Source: a virus. From it: DNA of 20,525 nucleotides. Within the stretch, counting starts at the first letter, position 1. Each line of letters opens with the position of its first letter. A model generated the notes under the pieces. The model searched no databases and was not told the origin of the DNA. It saw only the letters and a program-made list of their open reading frames with translations. The DNA lies in IMG/VR virus record IMGVR_UViG_3300021961_000791, positions 1 through 20,525 of that record, one strand, 5' to 3'. Positions 13,924 through 19,945 of this stretch are shown here, piece by piece. The position numbers were made by a program, and so were the translations under genes.

Positions 13924-14184
13924 TCAGCTCTTGCTGTCGTCTTGTTTTGTCTTAGAATTTTCTCTGATAGTGAGAATTGTGTTCAGTTTAGTTCTTAATC
14001 TAATTAAGTCGTTATCTAGCATACGAATTCTGTCTATAAGACCTATTAGAACACCATTCATCTCACCTAATTTTACTTTAATTTGCGTTGTGATATAAAC
14101 ATATATGAAATATATAAACCAACCCATACCTATTGCAGCTAAGGTGGCAAATCCATATCTATTTAATATATCAACAATGTCCAT
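13924..14184 (-). CDS. Small membrane/coiled-coil protein, paralogue B
   Basis: An 86-residue protein with one membrane helix (about 13-33, ATLAAIGMGWFIYFIYVYI), a helical segment with alternating charges (about 38-72, including RIRMLDNDLIRLRTKL) and a hydrophilic tail. It is colinear with paralogue A on the other side of csgF, so the pair arose by duplication. It is the last gene before the csg block and follows the two-helix holin-like gene by 6 bases, so it could belong to either the lysis or the secretion set. Function unknown. Confidence 0.75.
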   Translation of the reverse strand: MDIVDILNRYGFATLAAIGMGWFIYFIYVYITTQIKVKLGEMNGVLIGLIDRIRMLDNDLIRLRTKLNTILTIRENSKTKQDDSKS

Positions 14185-14190
14185 TATTTT

Positions 14191-14391
14191 TTATTTACTT
14201 CCACCAATGTATCCACCAATGACACCAATTAGTCCTGTAACTGACATCTTCATTAATGTAATTACGCTTTCATCTACTGGTCTATTTTCTTCTAGTGCTA
14301 CCACATAGTCACCTATAATAATAACTCCAAGGAGTAATAGTACACCACTTGTTATTAATAAGACCACTATATCTTTAAAATTTTTAATCAT
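14191..14391 (-). CDS. Two-helix small membrane protein, candidate holin
   Basis: A 66-residue protein with two membrane helices (about 8-30 and 48-63) joined by a short acidic loop (EENRPVDES). The second helix is glycine-rich (GLIGVIGGYIGG), as in hairpin-type holins. It begins with AAGGAG ahead of ATG and overlaps the lipoprotein gene's stop by 8 bases. Placement directly after a spanin-like pair supports a lysis role. Other small two-helix phage proteins exist, so this is a candidate only. Confidence 0.6.
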   Translation of the reverse strand: MIKNFKDIVVLLITSGVLLLLGVIIIGDYVVALEENRPVDESVITLMKMSVTGLIGVIGGYIGGSK

Positions 14392-14764
14392 TATTTTTCT
14401 CCTTTGGTTCGTAATACTCTTTATACTTTTCTAATAAAGCATTTGTTTCAACTAATTTATTTCTAATCTGAGCAAAGTTCTTTGCTAATAGTTCAAAATC
14501 TTTATCTGTCAAACCCCATAGTACGGGGTCGATACCATCGGCCTCTAATTTAGCAAACACTTCAGCTGCATTTTCACTGGTAATAATATGCCAATGAAGT
14601 TGTTCCATTTGTAATGGAGTTGGTTTTTCTAAATTAAGTTTAGCTCTAGGTACTTCTTCTTTAAATATACTTAACTCTTTTACTCCAGCACAACTAGTAA
14701 GGAATATAGTTAGGGTTAGCAATAGAAGGACACTCTGTATTGATTTCAGACTTCTTCGTAGCAT
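14384..14764 (-). CDS. Lipoprotein, candidate o-spanin (Rz1-like)
   Basis: A 126-residue protein with a lipoprotein signal peptide: hydrophobic stretch 12-22, lipobox LTSC, lipidated C25, then AGVKEL. The mature part is helical and charged (ELLAKNFAQIRNKLVETNALLEKYKEYY near the end). Its first 71 bases overlap the end of the single-pass membrane gene in another frame, which is the classic overlapping arrangement of Rz/Rz1 spanins that fuse the inner and outer membranes at lysis. It is longer than lambda Rz1 and is not proline-rich, so the assignment rests on architecture and context. Confidence 0.6.
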   Translation of the reverse strand: MLRRSLKSIQSVLLLLTLTIFLTSCAGVKELSIFKEEVPRAKLNLEKPTPLQMEQLHWHIITSENAAEVFAKLEADGIDPVLWGLTDKDFELLAKNFAQIRNKLVETNALLEKYKEYYEPKEKNND

Positions 14765-15158
14765 TAATCTCTTTCTCCGTCAATGGTGAACCACTTGCGA
14801 TTTCTATACATCTGTTAGCCTTATCACTAGCAGAGTTAGTAATTCTTTCAATTGTTTTTGGTTTTTCAATTGCAAGTAAACCAACATCTCTGTTTTTCTT
14901 ATTAAATCGTTTATCTAAATCGGCAAAATCTGTTTTTAGTTTACCAATTAGTTCGTTCATTTCTTTGTTAGCCACAAGTATGGCCTCAAAATCTTTTTTT
15001 TGATTTTCAATTAGTGTTTTTTGGTCAGCGATTGCTGATTCCATTTTGATAGCGTTTGCTTTTAAAATTGCATTATCTTTTTGCAACTTCAAAACATAGA
15101 AGCCACCGCCGGCTAAGGCGGTGACTATAAGTCCTATAAAAAATAATCTAATTCCCAT
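14694..15158 (-). CDS. Single-pass coiled-coil protein, candidate i-spanin (Rz-like)
   Basis: A 154-residue protein with an N-terminal membrane anchor (about 4-22, RLFFIGLIVTALAGGGFYVL), a long coiled coil (about 24-95, KLQKDNAILKANAIKMESA onward) and a C-terminal part with two cysteines (C117 in NRCIEIASG and C143 in NTECPS). Anchor plus periplasmic coiled coil plus C-terminal cysteines is the pattern of an inner-membrane spanin. The lipoprotein gene starts inside its 3' end. No clear enzymatic motif is present. The call depends on the pair arrangement. Confidence 0.6.
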   Translation of the reverse strand: MGIRLFFIGLIVTALAGGGFYVLKLQKDNAILKANAIKMESAIADQKTLIENQKKDFEAILVANKEMNELIGKLKTDFADLDKRFNKKNRDVGLLAIEKPKTIERITNSASDKANRCIEIASGSPLTEKEINATKKSEINTECPSIANPNYIPY

Positions 15159-15162
15159 TCAT

Positions 15163-15321
15163 TCAGTCCTTTTTTACTATGGATATAATTCCCCATATCA
15201 CAGCTGCCCATGCCAACATGTTGACAAATGGACCTCCTAATATAATCATTGCACCTAGTCCAATCAAAGCAGCGCCTGACCAGCTAGACATTTCTTTTAC
15301 TCTTCCTTTTATCCAGTTCAT
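15163..15321 (-). CDS. 52-residue two-helix membrane protein
   Basis: A short gene with an excellent ribosome site (AAAGGAGGTTCAAGT before ATG at 15321). The product starts MNWIKGRVKEMSSWSG and has two hydrophobic segments (about 15-29 and 33-49) separated by GGPFVN, ending in KKD. It fills a gap that would otherwise be empty, and the candidate i-spanin starts 4 bases after its stop. It could be a second holin-like or antiholin-like protein of the lysis block. I recall similar short proteins in cyanophages but cannot confirm it here. Confidence 0.75.
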   Translation of the reverse strand: MNWIKGRVKEMSSWSGAALIGLGAMIILGGPFVNMLAWAAVIWGIISIVKKD

Positions 15322-15336
15322 ACTTGAACCTCCTTT

Positions 15337-15918
15337 TTATCTTATCTTAGCGTTGACTTTTCTGTGACCGTTCCAGGCCACAAAGCCACCTAGTCTTAAT
15401 GACCAGTATGCTAAGTAGTTCATAAGATAGAAACCATTTACGCCGATATTAATATCTCTAAAGATTTCGTCTGCTCTTTTTTGAGATATAGTACCTAAGG
15501 TATCTTTCTTATTTTTCTTTAATAGTGTAGCGTACTTGTAACCATAGTCGTGTACAAGACCACCTATTAAAAGCACACCAACTGGCGATAAAAATGGATG
15601 CAAGAATTTTGGTATACTTGCACCATCAAATTTAAAACCTGCTGGTATTACAAAATCTTCTCCGTTTAATTTATAATGAAAGTCTTTTGCGATTTCCCAA
15701 TGTCTAACACCGAGTATCCACATTTTAATCATTGTAAAGAAACCTTTACCTTTTGTGGCAATTCTTATAGGTTTCATTAACGGGTAATCTATAAATTCAA
15801 ATGTATAACATTTTGGTTTCTTTTTATCAAATAAATTAATAATAAAACCTATAATAATTAATGCAATTAAAACAGTCCACATCCAAAATTTAATAGCTAA
15901 TGTTACTAATAATTCCAT
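15337..15918 (-). CDS. DUF1353-family phage protein with N-terminal membrane helix
   Basis: A 193-residue protein with one N-terminal membrane helix (about 9-29) and a DUF1353-like domain. The hallmark runs from FVIPAGFKFDGASIPKFL (about 89-106) to GGLVHDYGYKY (about 118-128), with a conserved His-Asp pair (HD at 122-123) and a possible metal-site look. DUF1353 proteins are common in tailed phages and often sit near lysis genes; their function is not settled. Here it precedes the two-helix and spanin-like genes by 15 bases, which fits that pattern. It has a good AAGGAC site before ATG. Confidence 0.8.
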   Translation of the reverse strand: MELLVTLAIKFWMWTVLIALIIIGFIINLFDKKKPKCYTFEFIDYPLMKPIRIATKGKGFFTMIKMWILGVRHWEIAKDFHYKLNGEDFVIPAGFKFDGASIPKFLHPFLSPVGVLLIGGLVHDYGYKYATLLKKNKKDTLGTISQKRADEIFRDINIGVNGFYLMNYLAYWSLRLGGFVAWNGHRKVNAKIR

Positions 15919-15919
15919 T

Positions 15920-16384
15920 TTAGTCCTTACTTTTTTTATTTTGATTTATATATTGTTGATAGACTCTATGAGCTGCAGCTAGGTCTTTTTTCTTTTCTGG
16001 ATCCTTTGCTCTTTCACTTGCAACTTTGGCTCTTTGTGACATTGCAATGGCAGCCTGCATTTTATGAGCATGTGTTTTACCAGAACCTTTTATTTTATTT
16101 ATAGATTGTTTGGCCTTAGCGGCATCTGTAAAACCTAGACCGTGAATAGTACCTTTTGGATTTTCATCTGTATATAAATCTGAATGTTTATCTGAACCTG
16201 CTTTTTGACCAGGTTTTCTTGCAATTCTAGGATTTTTTTGTGCGTGTACCAGGCCTACAGCTCTATCATGCCTACTACCTTTTCCTTTAGGTGGTCTATC
16301 ACCTAAACTAGCAATAGGGTGTACACTATCTAAGCCACCAATTCTTACGCCTGTGACACCTGTATATTCTTTAAATGTCTTCAC
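15920..16384 (-). CDS. Basic conserved phage protein with MKTFKEYT leader
   Basis: I place the start at GTG 16384 (AAGGA 7 bases upstream), one codon inside a TTG-started reading. This makes the protein begin MKTFKEYTGV, matching two nearby genes. The 154-residue product is basic and rich in G, K, A and H. A distinctive stretch, KGTIHGLGFTDAAKAKQSI (about 77-95), is followed by KGSGKTHAHKMQAAIAMSQRA (about 99-119) and a charged helical tail. I do not recognise a named family. A positively charged protein with this leader could be an internal capsid protein. It overlaps the previous gene by 14 bases. Confidence 0.75.
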   Translation of the reverse strand: MKTFKEYTGVTGVRIGGLDSVHPIASLGDRPPKGKGSRHDRAVGLVHAQKNPRIARKPGQKAGSDKHSDLYTDENPKGTIHGLGFTDAAKAKQSINKIKGSGKTHAHKMQAAIAMSQRAKVASERAKDPEKKKDLAAAHRVYQQYINQNKKSKD

Positions 16385-16751
16385 CAAACTGTCCTTCGTG
16401 AGGAGTATTGTCTGCTAAGTCTTTAATAAATTTATCGTGAAAGGTTTTTTTCTCTTTTACTATTTTGATTTCTTCTTTGACAATACCACTTTTCTCATCA
16501 ATCTTATCTTCAAGTTTATTTAAAGTTTCATTGATACCTCTTAAAACAACATTATTGTTATCGGTATTTTCTTTAACAGATTGCCCCATTTTTTTCATAA
16601 TCATTCTTCTTAATACATCTTCGGCGTCATCTTTTTTCTTTTTACCTGTTGGATTCATATCAACACCACCATGAGCAACAGCATTTGCCGGTGCGTCTTC
16701 ATCCATTTTGTTAATGATTTCATCAATCATTTCTTTATAATGTTTTGGCAT
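16371..16751 (-). CDS. Small helical phage protein (126 aa)
   Basis: The start is ATG 16751, because GGAGG stands 6 bases before it; a longer reading to 16802 lacks a site. The protein begins MPKHYKEMIDEIINKMDED, then has a low-complexity A/N/G stretch with GGVDMNPTGKKKKDD (about 28-42), and two charged helices likely to form coiled coil (about 66-110, NETLNKLEDKIDEKSGIVKEE). It is acidic to neutral, with no signal or membrane segment. It is unrecognised but has the look of a small scaffold or head-assembly protein. It overlaps the upstream gene by 17 bases and the downstream one by 14. Confidence 0.7.
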   Translation of the reverse strand: MPKHYKEMIDEIINKMDEDAPANAVAHGGVDMNPTGKKKKDDAEDVLRRMIMKKMGQSVKENTDNNNVVLRGINETLNKLEDKIDEKSGIVKEEIKIVKEKKTFHDKFIKDLADNTPHEGQFGEDI

Positions 16752-17208
16752 AATTGTCCTCCGATACCAGTTCGCCATTCTTTTCATATACACCCATACC
16801 AAAGCATGTCATGTATGGTTCTTCTTCAATTTCTGGCATTTCTCTAACTTCATTTAACAACATGTTATATAAATTTTCTTCTTTTAAATATGTTATTAAT
16901 GCTGATTCAATTGCGTCTTTGTGTTCAGCATATGATTTATCTTCTTTAATTAGTAAAGCTAAAGCAACGGCAAATGAACCTAATCTACTACCTAATCCTA
17001 CTTTCTGTAGTATTCTTTTTAAATTGAATACAAATCTGTGTAGCATAGTATAGTGTTTACGGTCACTACCTTTTACTTCTTTCATTTTCTTTAATGACTT
17101 ACCTTTTTCATCAATAATACCTAAATCATAAGCCTTAAACTTATTAAAAGGTGTTACTAACATCTTTACCACTCGGTAAGTAATAATTAAATCAATTGCT
17201 CTACTCAT
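16735..17208 (-). CDS. Conserved phage protein of unknown function (157 aa)
   Basis: A 157-residue soluble protein beginning MSRAIDLIITYRVVKMLVTPF, with a middle segment HRFVFNLKRILQKVGLGSRLGSFAVALALLIKED (about 57-90) and an acidic C-terminus. I recall this N-terminus and the RFVFNLKR segment from conserved structural-region proteins of marine T4-like phages, but cannot name a role. It shares an ATGA overlap with the gene before it and overlaps the next gene by 17 bases, so it is translated in a tight chain. Confidence 0.75.
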   Translation of the reverse strand: MSRAIDLIITYRVVKMLVTPFNKFKAYDLGIIDEKGKSLKKMKEVKGSDRKHYTMLHRFVFNLKRILQKVGLGSRLGSFAVALALLIKEDKSYAEHKDAIESALITYLKEENLYNMLLNEVREMPEIEEEPYMTCFGMGVYEKNGELVSEDNYAKTL

Positions 17209-17567
17209 AGTTCTTTTAACATTTCCTCTATGTTCTTATCTGTTTTCACATTATCCAATTCGTGTGGATATAGGTACTCCAGATAGTTCAAACATGTTTT
17301 TAATACTGACCAATATTTCTTATCAATCTTATATAACAATAATGTTATTGCCACTTCAGCACCGAAAACATTTTGCAATACGATTAAGTGGTTTAAGATT
17401 AATCTTATCTTAATTTCACCTGTAATATCGTATTTACGAAATAACCTTTTAAGATATTTAAATCGCTTTATATCATCATAAAACTCTATCTCTGTTTCAA
17501 GAGTAGGGTTATCATAGTTTTGTTGTGCGAACAACAACCAATTATCTTTGGTTATTTCCTTGAACAT
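17205..17567 (-). CDS. Conserved phage protein of unknown function (120 aa)
   Basis: A 120-residue helical protein with no signal peptide. The recognisable part is DDIKRFKYLKRLFRKYDITGEIKIRLILNHLIVLQNVFG (about 31-69), a basic helix-turn-helix-like pair followed by hydrophobic helices. I recall this pattern from widespread T4-like phage proteins of unknown function. It has no clear Shine-Dalgarno before ATG and lies 7 bases after the previous gene, so it may depend on coupled translation. It ends in a 4-base ATGA overlap with the next gene. Confidence 0.75.
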   Translation of the reverse strand: MFKEITKDNWLLFAQQNYDNPTLETEIEFYDDIKRFKYLKRLFRKYDITGEIKIRLILNHLIVLQNVFGAEVAITLLLYKIDKKYWSVLKTCLNYLEYLYPHELDNVKTDKNIEEMLKEL

Positions 17568-17574
17568 AAAAAGT

Positions 17575-18018
17575 CTATACTAATTTAGCAAAGACTTTTG
17601 ACGAACCGTTTTCTAAGGTTTCGTACTTAACATTAAGTTTCAGACCACCCTCTTTTTTGTGAGATATGCCATCATCATTAATATCGGAACCGTCAATATC
17701 TTTACCAAATCTTCCGCCGAATTGTGTCACTTCAAGATTAGCAGAACCATTACCTGACATTTCAGGAATGACCATGTCCAAACCAATCGTTTTTAATTTA
17801 TTTGCAAGTTGTTCCATAGCAGCTTTCGGATTTAAATACTCCTGACCTGCGATAGAGCCTACAAATGCATTTACTCTCTCAAGGATTTTAGGGTCGTGAA
17901 TGTTATGAGCACCAATGTTACCATCTTCTACAGAGTTAACTTCTGGTGTACCAACATTACCGGCACCATACTTACCTTGTTTGTAGCCTTCTTTTACATG
18001 TTGTTTAAAAGTTTTCAT
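17575..18018 (-). CDS. Conserved virion-type protein with capsid-targeting-like leader
   Basis: A 147-residue protein beginning MKTFKQHVKEGYKQG. Aligned with the T4 internal-protein leader MKTYQEFIAEA, it keeps MKT at 1-3 and Glu at position 10, where the T4 prohead protease cuts. The body has LERVNAFVGSIAG (about 46-58), QLANKLKTIGL (70-80) and a conserved-looking TQFGGRFGKDIDGSDINDDG (98-117) before beta-rich GGLKLNVKYE. A structural role in or around the head is plausible but inferred. It has a good AGGAG site 5 bases before ATG. Confidence 0.75.
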   Translation of the reverse strand: MKTFKQHVKEGYKQGKYGAGNVGTPEVNSVEDGNIGAHNIHDPKILERVNAFVGSIAGQEYLNPKAAMEQLANKLKTIGLDMVIPEMSGNGSANLEVTQFGGRFGKDIDGSDINDDGISHKKEGGLKLNVKYETLENGSSKVFAKLV

Positions 18019-18026
18019 TTCTTCTC

Positions 18027-18233
18027 CTACTTATACTTGTCTGATTTTCGCTTCTCGCCATCACTTCTAGCAATCAGACCTTTTGCTTTTAAATGAGCCT
18101 TGTCTGTAAATCCAGCCTTACCTGCTTTATAACGCTTCATTGCGTCAGCAGTATTAGGTGGACTTTCAGCCATTAAGTCTTCTTCAAAGTCCTCTAAATC
18201 TTTATCTTTAATATATTGTTTTAGAGTTTTCAT
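18027..18233 (-). CDS. Small basic protein with MKTLKQYI leader
   Basis: A 68-residue protein beginning MKTLKQYIKDKDLEDFEEDL. The first 24 residues are amphipathic and acidic; the rest is basic (AMKRYKAGKAGFTDKAHLKAKGLIA and a KRKSDKYK end). This two-part structure, a targeting-like leader plus a basic DNA-friendly body, is what small phage internal head proteins look like. It shares an ATGA overlap with the coiled-coil gene before it and lies 8 bases ahead of the related-leader gene. Function inferred only. Confidence 0.7.
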   Translation of the reverse strand: MKTLKQYIKDKDLEDFEEDLMAESPPNTADAMKRYKAGKAGFTDKAHLKAKGLIARSDGEKRKSDKYK

Positions 18234-18424
18234 TTCTTCTTTTTACTTTCTCCTGCCATATCAATCAGTTTGTTTGTCTGTTGAATGGCACCGTTGATAG
18301 CATTCATATTTGCTTTCATTTGTGCAACTTCAGTTTCAACTTGTCTTACTTTTCTACCCAACTCATCAAAGTCTTTTTGTAGTAAAGTTTTTTCTTCTAT
18401 TAATTTATCAATACTAATATTCAT
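18230..18424 (-). CDS. Small coiled-coil protein (64 aa)
   Basis: A 64-residue protein that is almost entirely one predicted coiled coil (residues 3-55, IDKLIEEKTLLQKDFDEL and VRQVETEVAQMKANM), ending in KKKK. It has a good GAGG site 7 bases before ATG and ATGA coupling to the next gene. Likely a small assembly or scaffold-type protein of the late region, but no family is recognised. Confidence 0.7.
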   Translation of the reverse strand: MNISIDKLIEEKTLLQKDFDELGRKVRQVETEVAQMKANMNAINGAIQQTNKLIDMAGESKKKK

Positions 18425-18439
18425 TATAATACCTCAATA

Positions 18440-18904
18440 TTAAGCAAATGAAATATCGGGGTGTCCCGCTAACACATTCCAATTTGAATTTTTAAACATT
18501 AATGTTACTGTTTCACCTGGTGCATTTAGAATAACTGATGTGTGACCTCTAAAATTAGTAGGTGTAATTGTAACAGCGTTTGTACCTGCTGTTGAAACAT
18601 TAATGATTGTTTTAATTTGTCCATTTGCACCATCAGCTAATGTACAAGGTGCAGCTGCTGAAGTAGCGTTTACTTCGGTAACTGGATTTGTAATTTCAAT
18701 TGCTGTTGATGTTGAACCATCACCTGTTATTGCTTGTGATGTAGAATTCAAACCTAACCATGTAGGTATGTTATTGAATACATCTTCAGCTGTGATTTTT
18801 TTATTGATTGGTGTTCCACTTGGGTCATCTACTACATGAAACAAGTCAACACTTGCTAGACCGTCACCAAGGTCGGTCAATTGTGTGATTTTTTTATCTG
18901 CCAT
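18440..18904 (-). CDS. Virion structural-type protein
   Basis: A 154-residue protein. Its N-terminus, MADKKITQLTDL followed by DLFHVVDDPSGTPINKKIT (about 20-38), is a motif common to phage tail-fibre and other virion proteins. The rest is S/T/A/N/G-rich and beta-structured (ITGDGSTSTAIEI, TAGTNAVTITP), ending in a hydrophobic strand, as in fibre or appendage domains. Its own exact late promoter and terminator-bounded start fit high late expression. An AGGAGA site precedes ATG. The part of the virion it belongs to cannot be told. Confidence 0.75.
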   Translation of the reverse strand: MADKKITQLTDLGDGLASVDLFHVVDDPSGTPINKKITAEDVFNNIPTWLGLNSTSQAITGDGSTSTAIEITNPVTEVNATSAAAPCTLADGANGQIKTIINVSTAGTNAVTITPTNFRGHTSVILNAPGETVTLMFKNSNWNVLAGHPDISFA

Positions 18905-18972
18905 TTTTATCTCCTGTTAACCTCTTTCGAGGAATGCTACTGTAGGTATTTTCCTACATCACTTTGTTTATA

Positions 18973-18980
18973 TATTTATA
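18973..18980 (-). promoter_or_regulatory. T4-type late promoter TATAAATA for the structural gene
   Basis: An exact octamer 69-76 bases before the ATG at 18904; the predicted start point near 18967 gives a leader of about 63 bases. It directly follows the terminator hairpin and shares its T-tail. Confidence 0.75.
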
Positions 18981-19000
18981 AAGGGGGCCGAAGCCCCCTC
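18973..19000 (-). terminator. UUCG-loop rho-independent terminator
   Basis: On the minus strand GGGGGC, loop TTCG, GCCCCC (18998-18983) forms a very stable 6-7 pair hairpin with the classic C(UUCG)G tetraloop, followed by TTTATAAATA. It lies 14 bases after the stop of the 93-residue gene. It would end that transcript just before the next late promoter. Confidence 0.85.
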
Positions 19001-19013
19001 TAATTAGTTGTTA

Positions 19014-19295
19014 TTAAGCAGCGTTAGTTAATACTGATAAAGTTTCGTGTTGTACTCTACCAGCTCTACCGCCTGAACCTGTAATTTTCAAGTTCCAACC
19101 TGCATGAGCAGCTCCGTCTGCGACTTCGCCATCTGCATAGTTGAAAAGACCAATAGTTTGGCCTGTTACAAAGTTATCTGCTACAGCGTCCTCAAATAAA
19201 TTAGTTCTATTTGAATCCGTTGGTGCTAATTTTACCATAGCACACGCCCATAACGGAGCGCCAGCAGCTGAATCTGCGCTAGTTTGCATAGACAT
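19014..19295 (-). CDS. Small late structural-type protein, single-gene transcript
   Basis: A 93-residue, Ala/Gly/Asn-rich soluble protein (MSMQTSADSAAGAPLWACAMVKLAP at the start, then NLFEDAVADNFVTGQTIGLFNYADGE and a C-terminal strand GRAGRVQHETLSVLTNAA). It is enclosed between its own exact late promoter (19352-19359) and a very strong terminator, with a strong AAGGGAGAG site. That is the setting of a highly made, single-gene late message, as for a capsid decoration or other abundant virion protein. I recall similar small proteins in marine T4-like phages. Its exact role is not known. Confidence 0.75.
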   Translation of the reverse strand: MSMQTSADSAAGAPLWACAMVKLAPTDSNRTNLFEDAVADNFVTGQTIGLFNYADGEVADGAAHAGWNLKITGSGGRAGRVQHETLSVLTNAA

Positions 19296-19351
19296 AGTAT
19301 TCTCTCCCTTTTAAATAGTTAATTGGTACTCACTTACAAATTATGTACCAC

Positions 19352-19359
19352 TATTTATA
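19352..19359 (-). promoter_or_regulatory. T4-type late promoter TATAAATA for the 93-residue gene
   Basis: An exact octamer on the minus strand in a 74-base gap. The predicted start point near 19346 gives a leader of about 50 bases before ATG at 19295. Confidence 0.8.
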
Positions 19360-19369
19360 ATAGGAGAGA

Positions 19370-19867
19370 TTAGTAGCCTAGTTTTTTAAGCTGTCTAAGA
19401 GTATTGGAAGTTGATGTATGATGAATACCTATACCACCTCTAGCGGTAAACTCTTTTGTATTCTTCTCATAATCATCAATAAGAATGGCAGGACTTTTAT
19501 ATCCTGTTTGTGCGTAGTCTTTTTTTTGAAATCGTCTGACTAAGTTGATACGATTGTTAGGTATACCTAAGTTTCTTTTAGCCCACAATGTTTTACCTGG
19601 AATACAAGTCGGGTCTCTAACTTCTTCTACATGAGCAGAAAGAATATCAGGATTGTACTGCTTAATAAAGTTCCAAAGTTCTTTACCGCCTGGCATCCAA
19701 GGCATTGTAGACCAAAAATCACCTTTGTCAACAATAGGTTTCCACTTATCTACTTTAGACAGTTTCATCCATTGATTGATTGGAACACCTACTGTTTGTT
19801 CAGCATACTTTTTAAAGTCACAAAGTACACCGTCCATATCACAATATATTTTAGGTAAGTTATTCAT
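19370..19867 (-). CDS. HAD-type 5'-nucleotidase (NT5C-like)
   Basis: A 165-residue HAD-fold phosphatase. Motif I is YCDMDGVLCDF with nucleophile D10 and acid/base D12, motif II is S78 in LSAHV, the motif III lysine is K92 or K97 (GKTLWAKRN), and motif IV is D131-D132 in LIDDYEKNTKEF. Length and motifs match 5'(3')-deoxyribonucleotidase-like enzymes of phages, which remove phosphate from nucleoside monophosphates. It could trim the nucleotide pool during replication; the exact substrate is not visible. It lies next to virion genes but has its own upstream gap with a possible promoter. Confidence 0.88.
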   Translation of the reverse strand: MNNLPKIYCDMDGVLCDFKKYAEQTVGVPINQWMKLSKVDKWKPIVDKGDFWSTMPWMPGGKELWNFIKQYNPDILSAHVEEVRDPTCIPGKTLWAKRNLGIPNNRINLVRRFQKKDYAQTGYKSPAILIDDYEKNTKEFTARGGIGIHHTSTSNTLRQLKKLGY

Positions 19868-19885
19868 AGTGTTTTTTGTCCTTTC

Positions 19886-19915
19886 ATAATACTACTATAC
19901 CAGATGTATATACAA
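19886..19915 (-). promoter_or_regulatory. Possible sigma70 promoter for the nucleotidase gene
   Basis: TTGTAT (19915-19910), an 18-base spacer and TATTAT (19891-19886) on the minus strand. The predicted start point is close to the AAGGA ribosome site at 19879-19883, so the leader would be very short. This is a weaker match than the promoter at 6229-6257. Confidence 0.35.
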
Positions 19916-19945
19916 AAGGCAACAGCTATTTTGTCGCAGCTATGA

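Noticed and set aside
16096-16103. TATAAATA late-promoter match on the minus strand
   Set aside because: It lies in the middle of the MKTFKEYT gene, far from the next start; a weak possibility as an internal promoter but not supported.
16752-16802. Longer N-terminus for the 126-residue helical protein
   Set aside because: The GGAGG site directly precedes the ATG at 16751, and the extension overlaps deeply with the preceding gene.
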